This document shows, piece by piece, positions 52,076-60,319 of a DNA stretch of 64,000 bases. Below the pieces are notes generated by a model. That model made no database searches and had not been told where the DNA came from. It worked only from the letters and a program-made list of their open reading frames with translations. The DNA is from DTU032 sp964346175 (GTDB taxonomy: Bacteria; Bacillota; Clostridia; Saccharofermentanales; DTU023). The stretch lies in the NCBI GenBank assembly GCA_964346175.1, contig CAYFTG010000005.1, forward strand, positions 1 to 64,000. Direction: 5' to 3'. The position numbers and the translations under genes were made by a program. How positions within the stretch are numbered: the stretch's first letter is position 1; every line of letters begins with the position of its first letter.

Positions 52076-52879
52076 ATGGAAAATGAAGTGAAAAATAAAA
52101 CAAATAGAATTCTAGAGATCGATCTATTGCGCGGTGTTGCCATTTTTTTAATGGTCTTGCATCATCTTATCTTTGATCTTCGTTACATAGTGGGTCTGGA
52201 TGTTTTTGCTTTTCAGGAGACCGAATGGTTTCAGATCTATCTGAGATCCGCGGTGCTGGCCGTGTTTATTCTTGTATCTGGAATCAGCAGCAGTTTCTCT
52301 CGCAATAATCTTCGACGTGGGATTAGGCTTCTCATTGCAGCTTTGATCTTGACCGGCGGTAGCCTTCTGGTAAATCACTTTAGCCAGGTGCAACTGGGTG
52401 TTATTGTCTTTAACGTCTTTCATGTTCTTGCACTCTCTATCATCAGCTATGCTCTCTTGGAAAAAATCTTATGGAACAAAGAAGATAAGGAAGAAAAGAG
52501 ATTTCAGTTTTTCCTCATCTTGCTTGTTTTGGGTTCTCTTTTGATTTTCGTGCCGGAGCTCTTGCGGCAGCAGTTCGGGCTAAATTCGCCTATTCTGAAG
52601 ATAATCTTTTTCGCCGACTACCCACAAGGTATGGCTTTGTTGGACAATATGCCGCTTATTCCTTGGTTGGGCTTCTTTTTGATCGGCTCTGCTCTGGGCT
52701 TGCTACTTTATCGCGAACGCAGGAGTCTCTTCTCTGAGCCGAGCCCGCGAGCTGAGAAGTTATTCAGGCCTTTTTGCTTTTTGGGAAAAAATGCGCTCTG
52801 GGTATATCTTTTCCATCAACCCATTATTTTGGCAGTCTTATGGCTTCTGGGACAAATTGGTGTTTTACCGAAAATTTAA
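52076..52879 (+). CDS. DUF1624 / heparan-alpha-glucosaminide N-acetyltransferase-like membrane protein
   Basis: 267 residues with about seven membrane helices. LEIDLLRGVAIFLMVLHHLI followed by FDL, then LVSGISSSFSRNNLRRGIRL, and the C-terminal GKNALWVYLFHQP block are DUF1624 features. Related transmembrane acyltransferases acetylate sugars at the membrane. The ATG at 52076 has only a poor ribosome site; longer readings would run back through the ppdK terminator. No good promoter is seen in the short gap. Confidence 0.85.
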   Translation: MENEVKNKTNRILEIDLLRGVAIFLMVLHHLIFDLRYIVGLDVFAFQETEWFQIYLRSAVLAVFILVSGISSSFSRNNLRRGIRLLIAALILTGGSLLVNHFSQVQLGVIVFNVFHVLALSIISYALLEKILWNKEDKEEKRFQFFLILLVLGSLLIFVPELLRQQFGLNSPILKIIFFADYPQGMALLDNMPLIPWLGFFLIGSALGLLLYRERRSLFSEPSPRAEKLFRPFCFLGKNALWVYLFHQPIILAVLWLLGQIGVLPKI

Positions 52880-52945
52880 TTTTGCTAAGAATTTAATACA
52901 CTTGACTATTAGGTTCTGATGTAGAATGTCTCCGGTGAAGAATTT

Positions 52946-54532
52946 ATGATGCAAAAAGAGCGCACAGGTCGGATTATTCTCGAAAACCACCACGAATATG
53001 CTGCAGTGGCTGATGTGGTGCGTCAATTTTTTGGCAATATTCAGCCAGAAAATTCCGTTTTTACTATTCCTGCGACAGATGATTTCATTATCACTTGCAC
53101 GAGTTCCGAAGAATTGTCGCCGGACTTGATTCGCAAAGCCAATCGTGCTGAACTGAGCGAGCTTGAAACTGCTGTTCTGCCGCGTGAATTTGAACTCAGG
53201 GTTGAACTTTCAAATCTCGGAGGCAAGTGGGTCTGGCGTGAACAGACGACGCCGCTCAATCTACGACGTAGCCTGCGGCGCCTGCTTCACAAGGCTTTGT
53301 CAGCACAAACAGAGATTAGTTTTCCTTGGGGCAGTCTGCTTGGGGTGAGGCCAACGCAAGTCGCACTTGCGGTTTTGGATCAGGGTCGCCAGCAAGATTC
53401 CGTCACGACAGCTGCTGAGTCCTATTCGGATGCAGAAAAGATTCATGCTCAGCGTGAGTTGGAAGAGTACTGGGGAGTCAGCCAGCCGAAAGCTGCTCTA
53501 GCTGTAGAAACGGCGGAGGCGGAGCATAAACTTTTGAGTACTATCGACAGCGCGGCGGGGGATTACATTGCGTATGTAGGCTTGCCGTTTTGCCCTTCTC
53601 GCTGCAATTACTGTAGCTTCATTACCGAGTCTGCTCTGGCGCAAGCGGGTTTGTTAGACGAATACGTGGCTGCGGTGATTACCGAAAGCACTGCATTGTT
53701 TTCCTTTCTAAAACGTCCGCCGCGTGCTGTTTATTTTGGTGGTGGGACTCCTACGAGCCTCGCTGATAATTTATTTGATCGTTATGTCAAATCTGTCGTA
53801 GCTGCTGTGCCACAGGCAGAAGAAATCGAGTACACGATGGAGGCAGGACGCCCGGATACGATCAATAAAGTAAAGTTAAGAAGTAGCAAAGAGGCGGGCT
53901 TTAATAAAATCTGCATCAATCCACAATCTATGATTGACGAGACCTTGGCTGCAGTAGGTCGCAGGCATAGTGTCGCGGACACTGTCACAGCTTTTAAACT
54001 GGCTCGAGAAGCAGGCTTCACAGATATCAATATGGATCTGATTGCAGGTTTACCCGGCGACAGAAGAGATGGCTTTCTTTATTCCTTGGAACGTGTTTTG
54101 GAGCTGGAACCGGAATCTATTACCCTGCATACACTGTCGGTTAAGCGCGGTGCCTTTCTAGACGAAGATGGCCAGGCAGGTGATCCTTTCTTGCCGCAAG
54201 TTAAGTTGATCCGACAGATGGAGGCGGCGCAAGAGCAGCTCCGGAAGTCGGGATACAAACCTTACTATCTTTACCGGCAGAGAACGGCGCGCTCCGGTTT
54301 GGAGAACATAGCATTTACTAAAAAGGCCGGCTCGCTTTACAACGTAGCGATGATGAGCGATGCTGTGCCTGTGCTTGGGCTAGGTAGCGGAGCGACGACA
54401 AAGTCTATCCACGATGGGGTTGCCGAGCGGATTTATAATCCTAAGGATCTCAAGTCCTACATCGAGCGCATAGATTCAATTATCGAGAAAAAAATCGACT
54501 TTTTCGCCAAACATTCTTTCATCAACGAATAG
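52946..54532 (+). CDS. hemZ: HemZ-type radical SAM protein (coproporphyrinogen dehydrogenase-like)
   Basis: 528 residues. A ~200-residue N-terminal extension specific to HemZ precedes the radical SAM core with CxxxCxxC (YVGLPFCPSRCNYCSFIT), VYFGGGTPTSLA, INPQSMIDETLAAVGRRHS and DINMDLIAGLPGD. The C-terminal part YYLYRQRTARSGLENIAF is also HemZ-type. HemZ was reported to act in anaerobic coproporphyrinogen oxidation in Bacillus. No heme pathway surrounds it here. ATG 52946 and 52949 are both possible. Confidence 0.9.
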   Translation: MMQKERTGRIILENHHEYAAVADVVRQFFGNIQPENSVFTIPATDDFIITCTSSEELSPDLIRKANRAELSELETAVLPREFELRVELSNLGGKWVWREQTTPLNLRRSLRRLLHKALSAQTEISFPWGSLLGVRPTQVALAVLDQGRQQDSVTTAAESYSDAEKIHAQRELEEYWGVSQPKAALAVETAEAEHKLLSTIDSAAGDYIAYVGLPFCPSRCNYCSFITESALAQAGLLDEYVAAVITESTALFSFLKRPPRAVYFGGGTPTSLADNLFDRYVKSVVAAVPQAEEIEYTMEAGRPDTINKVKLRSSKEAGFNKICINPQSMIDETLAAVGRRHSVADTVTAFKLAREAGFTDINMDLIAGLPGDRRDGFLYSLERVLELEPESITLHTLSVKRGAFLDEDGQAGDPFLPQVKLIRQMEAAQEQLRKSGYKPYYLYRQRTARSGLENIAFTKKAGSLYNVAMMSDAVPVLGLGSGATTKSIHDGVAERIYNPKDLKSYIERIDSIIEKKIDFFAKHSFINE

Positions 54533-54588
54533 ATGCCAAAATTCAACTACGCCTTGAGTAAATTAAGCGTGGATTAACCTCTAGTTGA

Positions 54589-54636
54589 TTGACCCTGTCT
54601 TCGAACTGATGCTAAGCTTGTTCCGTGCCTGGCACG
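54589..54636 (+). promoter_or_regulatory. Promoter and palindromic operator of the ABC exporter operon
   Basis: TTGACC (54589-54594), 18-bp spacer and TGC-TAAGCT, an extended -10 (hexamer 54613-54618). The perfect palindrome CGTGCC-T-GGCACG (54624-54636) sits at the expected transcription start, the position of a repressor site. Promoter calls are by eye. Confidence 0.45.
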
Positions 54637-54673
54637 AAAGTTGACTTGTTGATTCGCTTTGAAGGGGGATGCT

Positions 54674-56440
54674 GTGAAGAAAAAACATGATGAGGCCTTG
54701 TACAAGGTTAAGTCGACGCGCGACCTGCTCATGTTGCGTCCGTTTCGTTTTCTGATTTATATTGTTGCTTGCTTTTTTCCCATAATCTATCAGTTGGCGA
54801 TGGCCTTTACTATCTCCAACATATTAGGCCTCTTGCAGTATTCATCTACAGAAGACTGGCGACAAGCTATTATTTGGGGTGTTTCCTTTGCTGTGGGAGC
54901 TCCTTTGATGCAGATGCTGTCTCGCTTCATGCGAATAGGCTATATGCGCGATACGCTCTTGGATCTGCGCAAGTTAACTTTCCGCAGAATTATAGATTTA
55001 CCGTATCAGGTTTTCAGTAAAAAATCTCGTGATACCTATGTTTCCAAGCTGTCGAATGATGTCAATCTTTTTGAAAGGGACTTTTTTCTCTCTCTGCTCA
55101 ATGTGATTTTTGCTATCGGCTCTGCCGCTATCTCCTGGATTCTGATTCTGGTACAAGATGTGGTTTTGGGACTTATTATTGGAGTGATGGCAGGCATTTT
55201 GCTGTTGATATCTCATTTTTTCAGAAAACCTTTAATCACAGCAAAGGAGAGAATCCTGGAGGAAAACGAAATCTTTTCTCTCAAGATGGGCAACCTCTTT
55301 TCCGGTCTGGAAATAATTCGGCTGAATAATGTTGAAGAACGTTTTGCACAGGATACTGAAAAGCAATTCGAAAATTTGGAGAATGCCAAAAACAAAGGGC
55401 GCTTGGTGGAACGACTCCAAGAGATGGTGCTGGATAAAATGAGTTTTATCATTAGTATCGTTACTATTGCCTATGCAACCATAATGATGGTGCGCGGGCA
55501 CTTTACCTTGGCAAAAGCTATCTTACTGGTGCAGTTGTCGGGCAATATCTCCTGGCCCTTGATTAGCATGTTTGGAATGAGAAATCGTCTTATAGCTTCA
55601 AATAAAGTTTTCCAAACCCTAGTCGAGCCTGCAGAGGAGATTGCAGAAGTTGAAGATATCAAGGGCTTGGGAAAAACCAAGCAGTCAGACATAAATCTTT
55701 TGGCTCAAGATGTTGTGCTGAAGAATCTGACTTATAAATTCGAAGACGCACAAGATGCAGTACTGAGGCAAGCCAATCTTCACTTGAAAGGTCAGGGCAA
55801 ATACCTATTGAAAGGTGTGTCCGGAGCCGGAAAGACGACGCTGCTCAATCTGATTTCAGGAGCATATAGAGATTACGAGGGCGAAATAACTTATGGTGGA
55901 GTTGATTTGCGTGATATCGATGAGACTGCCTTCAATGAGGGTACAGCACTGATCTTGCAGGATGTTTTTCTCTTTGAAACCACAATTCGCGAAAACATCA
56001 GCCTGTTTAAAGAATATTCTGCTGCGGAGATCGAGCGTGCAGTGAACTTGTCGGGGCTGCAATCGCTACTGGACAAATTGCCTGACGGTTTAGACACAGA
56101 GTTATCCGAAGACGGCCAAAACCTTTCCGGCGGCGAAAGACAGCGTGTTTCTATTGCTAGAGCGATCATCAAGCGCTCGCGTTTATTGCTGGCCGACGAA
56201 GTGACGTCCGCTCTCGATCCCGAGCTAGGGCGGGAGATTGAACAGGGTATTTTGAACCTGCCGATGACGGTAGTGGCGATATCACATCGTTATTACCCGG
56301 GAGTCTCGGAGCAATACGACGGCGTCATTGAGCTCCGACAGGGTAAGCTGTCACTTTATCCTACTGAGTATTATTTTGACGGCCACGGCCTCTCGAGGCC
56401 TCTAACTGAACTGGAGGAGCAGCATGTCTACAGCAAGTAA
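54674..56440 (+). CDS. ABC transporter, fused permease/ATPase (half 1 of heterodimeric exporter)
   Basis: 588 residues, type IV exporter half. Six membrane helices (about 25-310) precede the ATPase with Walker A GVSGAGKTTLLNLISG, Q-loop ALILQDVFLFETT, signature LSGGERQRVSIARA, Walker B LLLADEVTSALD (catalytic Glu present) and the H-loop AISHRY. It overlaps the second half-transporter by 17 bases, so the pair forms a heterodimer. GTG 54674 follows AAGGGGG; the TTG at 54659 lies upstream of that site. Substrate (drug, peptide or lipid) unknown. Confidence 0.9.
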   Translation: MKKKHDEALYKVKSTRDLLMLRPFRFLIYIVACFFPIIYQLAMAFTISNILGLLQYSSTEDWRQAIIWGVSFAVGAPLMQMLSRFMRIGYMRDTLLDLRKLTFRRIIDLPYQVFSKKSRDTYVSKLSNDVNLFERDFFLSLLNVIFAIGSAAISWILILVQDVVLGLIIGVMAGILLLISHFFRKPLITAKERILEENEIFSLKMGNLFSGLEIIRLNNVEERFAQDTEKQFENLENAKNKGRLVERLQEMVLDKMSFIISIVTIAYATIMMVRGHFTLAKAILLVQLSGNISWPLISMFGMRNRLIASNKVFQTLVEPAEEIAEVEDIKGLGKTKQSDINLLAQDVVLKNLTYKFEDAQDAVLRQANLHLKGQGKYLLKGVSGAGKTTLLNLISGAYRDYEGEITYGGVDLRDIDETAFNEGTALILQDVFLFETTIRENISLFKEYSAAEIERAVNLSGLQSLLDKLPDGLDTELSEDGQNLSGGERQRVSIARAIIKRSRLLLADEVTSALDPELGREIEQGILNLPMTVVAISHRYYPGVSEQYDGVIELRQGKLSLYPTEYYFDGHGLSRPLTELEEQHVYSK

Positions 56441-58112
56441 GAAAAATCTACGACCGCGCTTTCTGCAGGGAAAACGTGATCCCGACTCCTTGCGCTCCAG
56501 CCTGCGCCGACAACGACCGCAGCTAATTTGGTCTATCATCCTCTTTACTCTTGCCAACGGCGGCGGGATGGCTAGTAGTATAATGCTCATGCGCTTGGTT
56601 GATCAGGCTTTGGCTGGCTCTTTCTCGGCTGTGAGTCAGACTTTGATCATAATTGCCGTAATTTATGTCTTAATCATACCTATCGATATATTACACATCA
56701 GGGTTTCCTCGAAGTATATTAAATATTCAATGCTGACTGTGCGTCAAAAATTTCTGACCAAGGTGTTGAAGATCGACCTGCGCAGCTTTAATCAGCGCGG
56801 CAGCAGCGCCTTTTATTCGCACATTACCAACGACTTCAACACGTTGGAGCGCAATGATATTGAGGGACGCTACCAACTGATAACGCAATTGATTCGTGCG
56901 CTAACGGCGCTACTTGTACTGGCCTACATAAATGCCTTGATTTTGCTGCTCTTAATGGGTGTGGCTGTCGTTTTTCTCCTTGTTTCCAATTGGCTAGGCA
57001 ACATTATGAAGAAACATGAGAAAGAACGTACCGAATTATTCAAAGGCTACACGCTTTATCTGCGAGAAATCCTTACTGCTTTCCGGCTGGTCAAGAGCAA
57101 TAATCTGGAAGATCGCAGTTCCGCAGAATTTAATCGCAGAAGCGAATCAGTACAGCACAAGGGCTATGTCATCGACAAGGTTGCCACCTATATCGAAGCA
57201 GTTCTTGAGGTCTTCCTTTATGGAGTAATAATTGGAGCTATGTTGTTAGTGGCCTACTTGGCCAACCAAGGGCTTGTCAGTGCGGGCTATCTTATCTTGG
57301 TGGTCAACAGTATCGGCGCCATCATTCAGCCGCTCTCGCAGGCAATGGAGACGCTGCCTTTGATGAAAGGTGCGCAGCAGATCTGGCAGAGCGTCGATGA
57401 AACTCTTACGCCAATGCCGCGAAAGGTCGAGGAAACGGGGTCTTTTGACGGCTTGGAATCTGACATACATTTCCGCAATGTCCATTTTTCTTATGAGGAT
57501 ACGGAAGTTTTGTCGGATTTGAATCTGCGATTCGAAAAGGGGAAGAAATACCTTTTACTAGGTCCTTCCGGAGGTGGCAAATCGACCATTCTGCGACTTT
57601 TACGCAAATATATTTCTCCCGATCAGGGTGAACTTCTGATTGACGGCGTCAATTTAGATTCCATCATCAGTGAAGAGTATCTTAGCCAGGTAGCTAATGT
57701 TGAACAGCATATCTTCCTTTTTGAAGATAGCCTGCGCAATAACTTGACACTGTATAAAAATTACTCGGACGAAGAATTGAATGCTGCGATTGAAGCAGCG
57801 GGTTTAAATGATTTTGTACTGAAACAACCGGACGGGCTGGAACAGTTGATTTTAGATAACGGCAAGAATGTATCTGGAGGCGAAAAGGCACGCATCGCTA
57901 TAGCACGTGGTCTATTGCGTCAGAGTGATATACTTCTCTTGGATGAAGCGTTTGCCAGCTTGGATGATGAGGTTGCCAAATCGATTGAACAGCGTTTGTT
58001 GGCCTTAGACGATGTGACTGTGATCCAGGTTAGTCACGTTGTTTTTCCAGAATCAATCGAGCAGTACGATCAAGTTTATGAAATTGCACAAGGTAGCGCG
58101 CGACTGGCTTAA
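56424..58112 (+). CDS. ABC transporter, fused permease/ATPase (half 2 of heterodimeric exporter)
   Basis: 562 residues. Six membrane helices (about 30-310), then an ATPase with Walker A LLLGPSGGGKSTILRLL, Q-loop-type VEQHIFLFEDS, signature VSGGEKARIAIARG (a departure from LSGGQ), Walker B ILLLDEAFASLDDE and H-loop VSHVVF. ATG 56424 has GGAGGAG upstream, inside the end of the first half. An SPFH protein follows after 18 bases and may be in the same transcript. Confidence 0.92.
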   Translation: MSTASKKNLRPRFLQGKRDPDSLRSSLRRQRPQLIWSIILFTLANGGGMASSIMLMRLVDQALAGSFSAVSQTLIIIAVIYVLIIPIDILHIRVSSKYIKYSMLTVRQKFLTKVLKIDLRSFNQRGSSAFYSHITNDFNTLERNDIEGRYQLITQLIRALTALLVLAYINALILLLLMGVAVVFLLVSNWLGNIMKKHEKERTELFKGYTLYLREILTAFRLVKSNNLEDRSSAEFNRRSESVQHKGYVIDKVATYIEAVLEVFLYGVIIGAMLLVAYLANQGLVSAGYLILVVNSIGAIIQPLSQAMETLPLMKGAQQIWQSVDETLTPMPRKVEETGSFDGLESDIHFRNVHFSYEDTEVLSDLNLRFEKGKKYLLLGPSGGGKSTILRLLRKYISPDQGELLIDGVNLDSIISEEYLSQVANVEQHIFLFEDSLRNNLTLYKNYSDEELNAAIEAAGLNDFVLKQPDGLEQLILDNGKNVSGGEKARIAIARGLLRQSDILLLDEAFASLDDEVAKSIEQRLLALDDVTVIQVSHVVFPESIEQYDQVYEIAQGSARLA

Positions 58113-58130
58113 GAAGTCAAGGAGGAGACA

Positions 58131-59153
58131 ATGCAAGAAAAGATTTTAAAAGCAAGAAGGGGACTACCGGTTTTGATAGTCGGTATTCTCTTATATTTAT
58201 TGGCATTAGCCGCGGTAATTGCCGGAGGATATTTGCTGGATAGCGGTCAAAACTCAACAGTCGGAGCAATTCTTCTAGTCATAGGTATTGTATATCTAGT
58301 CTTCGGCTTTATACCGTTTATCGGGCTCAAGATTCTTGGTCCGAAAGAAGCCTATGTGTTTACTCTCTTCGGAAAATACAAGGGAACGATAAGAGAAGCA
58401 GGTTTCTATTTCGTGAATCCATTCTCAGTATCTGTTAACCCAACAAGCAAGACCAGATTAGGCCAAAGCACTGATGTTGAGCGAGGCAGCAAATTACAAG
58501 TCGCAGACGGCAGTAATTTTGAAATGCCGAAGAAAAAAATCTCGCTCAAGATAATGACTTTAAACAATGCTAAGCAAAAGGTGAACGACGCCTTGGGTAA
58601 TCCGATCGAAATCGGTATCGCAGTGATGTGGCGTGTCGTTGACACAGCGCAAGCGGTCTTCGAAGTCGATAATTATATGGAATATCTTTCGCTTCAGTGC
58701 GACAGCGCAGTGCGCAATGTTGTCAGGATCTATCCTTATGACGTAGCAGAAAACATCGACACTACGGGCGACGGCGAACCGGATGAGGGCAGTTTGCGCG
58801 GCTCCAGTCTAATCGTAGCTGACCGGATCAAGGCTGAGTTACAGGAAAAGGTGGAATTTGCGGGTCTGGAAGTCTTGGAGACGCGGATCACATACTTGGC
58901 GTATGCGCCGGAGATTGCAGCTGCCATGCTGCAGCGACAGCAGGCGCAAGCAGTGGTTGATGCCAGAAAACTCATTGTTGAGGGTGCTGTGGGCATGGTG
59001 CAGATGGCTATGGATGCCTTGGAAGAGAGAGAGATAGTGTCTTTGGATCAAGAACGCAAGGCGGCTCTCGTGTCCAATATGCTGGTCATACTAAGCGGTA
59101 GCCGTGAAGCGCAACCGGTAATAAATGCAGGCAGTAGTATTGCAGACCTTTGA
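58131..59153 (+). CDS. SPFH/Band 7 domain membrane protein (second copy)
   Basis: 340 residues. Two N-terminal membrane helices (about 12-35 and 44-66), then an SPFH domain (GPKEAYVFTLFGKYKGTIRE, GFYFVNPFSVSVNP, NPIEIGIAVMWRVVDTAQAV, MEYLSLQCDSAVRNVV, FAGLEVLETRITYLAYAPEI) and a short helical C-terminus. It differs clearly from the QmcA-like protein at 6052: two helices rather than one, no long coiled coil and no NfeD partner. ATG 58131 follows AGGAGGAG, 18 bases after the exporter. Confidence 0.9.
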   Translation: MQEKILKARRGLPVLIVGILLYLLALAAVIAGGYLLDSGQNSTVGAILLVIGIVYLVFGFIPFIGLKILGPKEAYVFTLFGKYKGTIREAGFYFVNPFSVSVNPTSKTRLGQSTDVERGSKLQVADGSNFEMPKKKISLKIMTLNNAKQKVNDALGNPIEIGIAVMWRVVDTAQAVFEVDNYMEYLSLQCDSAVRNVVRIYPYDVAENIDTTGDGEPDEGSLRGSSLIVADRIKAELQEKVEFAGLEVLETRITYLAYAPEIAAAMLQRQQAQAVVDARKLIVEGAVGMVQMAMDALEEREIVSLDQERKAALVSNMLVILSGSREAQPVINAGSSIADL

Positions 59154-59181
59154 TAATAGCTAGACGTAAAGCGTGCCTTTC

Positions 59182-59227
59182 TCGCAATACTGTATTTTTT
59201 TATACAATAAAACTTACAGTATTGCGA
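59182..59227. repeat. Large perfect inverted repeat upstream of ptb
   Basis: TCGCAATACTGTA (59182-59194) and TACAGTATTGCGA (59215-59227), 13-base perfect arms separated by a 20-base AT-rich loop that begins with seven T. It lies 29 bases after the SPFH stop. It could terminate that gene in an unusual way, bind a regulator, or be the trace of a small mobile element. No T run follows the right arm. Confidence 0.75.
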
Positions 59228-59245
59228 ATAAATATACATAATTTG

Positions 59246-59259
59246 TTGTATACATACAA
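59246..59259. promoter_or_regulatory. TTGTAT-AC-ATACAA palindrome
   Basis: A 14-bp perfect palindrome between the large inverted repeat and the ptb promoter, 36 bases upstream of the -35. A regulator-binding site is possible. Confidence 0.4.
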
Positions 59260-59294
59260 GACCACATTGGCAAAATCTAAAACCATTGTGCAGA

Positions 59295-59323
59295 TTGACG
59301 CAGTATAACGCCTGCGTTATACT
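59295..59323 (+). promoter_or_regulatory. Promoter of the ptb-buk-vor operon with embedded 22-bp palindrome
   Basis: TTGACG (59295-59300), 17-bp spacer, TATACT (59318-59323). AGTATAACGC (59302-59311), CT, GCGTTATACT (59314-59323) is a perfect palindrome that fills the spacer and ends exactly on the -10. Protein bound there would block RNA polymerase, so a dedicated repressor is likely. The 81 bases from here to ptb hold nothing else obvious. Confidence 0.7.
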
Positions 59324-59404
59324 TTAGCTATCAAAAAAATGCATAAAATTTACGAAAGAAGATGAGTCCGCCGAGAGGCGAAATAGTAGATATTTGAGGC
59401 AGAA

Positions 59405-60319
59405 ATGACGATTGATTTTGCGAGAATGGGAAGAGAGTTGCAAGAGGGGAATAGCCGCATCGCTCTAGTCTGTGCAGAAGAAGTTGAAGCACTTCAGTCT
59501 GTGTTGCAGGCATATAGGGAAGGCTTAGCCGAGCCGATCTTGATTGGTGCTGAAGCAGAAATTAACGCTCTTGCCGAGAGAGAAAATATCGACTTATCCG
59601 GGATAGAAATACTTGACGAAGCAGATCCTCAAGCAGCGTCACATTTGGGTGTTAAATTGGTACGTGAGGGTCAGGCTGATGCCATCATGAAAGGCCTGGT
59701 GAAAACCTCACTCATCCTGAAGGCTGTACTTAATAAAGACACAGGTATTCGCAGCAATAAATTACTATCCCATATTGCTGTTTTTAACATCCCTCAATTA
59801 GAGCGTTCTCTCATGATTAGCGATGCGGCACTGTGCATTGCACCCAGCCTAGCAGAAAAACGACACATCATCGATAACGCTGTCGAAGCCATGCACCTGC
59901 TGGGCTATGAAAGACCTAAGGTGGCTTGTCTTTGTGCAGTGGAGAATGTTAATCCCGCCATGCCGGCCACTGTTGATGCTGCCGAGCTCGTCAGACTCAA
60001 CCGCTCAGGAGAGATCGGCGGTTGCGATGTTGGCGGCCCCTTCGCTTTGGACAACGCTCTGTTCCCGGAGGCTGCTGAACTTAAAGGATTGGGCGGTCTC
60101 GTAGCCGGAAGGTCAGATATATTGCTTATGCCCAATATCGAAGTGGGCAATGCCCTCTATAAGTCGCTGGCTTTTCTTCAGAATTTGCCGGTAGCGGGAG
60201 CTATTGTCGGTGCCAAGGCACCGGTAATTATTACCTCCAGAGCTGATAGCCAAGAAAGCAAGCATCGTTCGATTATTTTATCGCTTTACCTGGCAAAGAA
60301 ACAAAAGGAGTGCGTATGA
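59405..60319 (+). CDS. ptb: Phosphate butyryltransferase (phosphate acyltransferase)
   Basis: 304 residues. PTA/PTB family: GQADAIMKGLVKTSLILKAV, LLSHIAVFNIPQ, MISDAALCIAPSLAEKRHII, GGCDVGGPFALDNAL and VAGRSDILLMPNIEVGNALY. It converts butyryl- or isobutyryl-CoA plus phosphate to acyl phosphate. Its overlap with buk (ATGA) and its position before a 2-oxoacid:ferredoxin oxidoreductase favour branched-chain acyl substrates, although linear butyryl-CoA cannot be excluded. Confidence 0.95.
   Translation: MTIDFARMGRELQEGNSRIALVCAEEVEALQSVLQAYREGLAEPILIGAEAEINALAERENIDLSGIEILDEADPQAASHLGVKLVREGQADAIMKGLVKTSLILKAVLNKDTGIRSNKLLSHIAVFNIPQLERSLMISDAALCIAPSLAEKRHIIDNAVEAMHLLGYERPKVACLCAVENVNPAMPATVDAAELVRLNRSGEIGGCDVGGPFALDNALFPEAAELKGLGGLVAGRSDILLMPNIEVGNALYKSLAFLQNLPVAGAIVGAKAPVIITSRADSQESKHRSIILSLYLAKKQKECV

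Noticed and set aside
52902..52927. TTGACT and TAGAAT before hemZ as a promoter
   Set aside because: The spacer is only 14 bp, too short for a sigma-A promoter.
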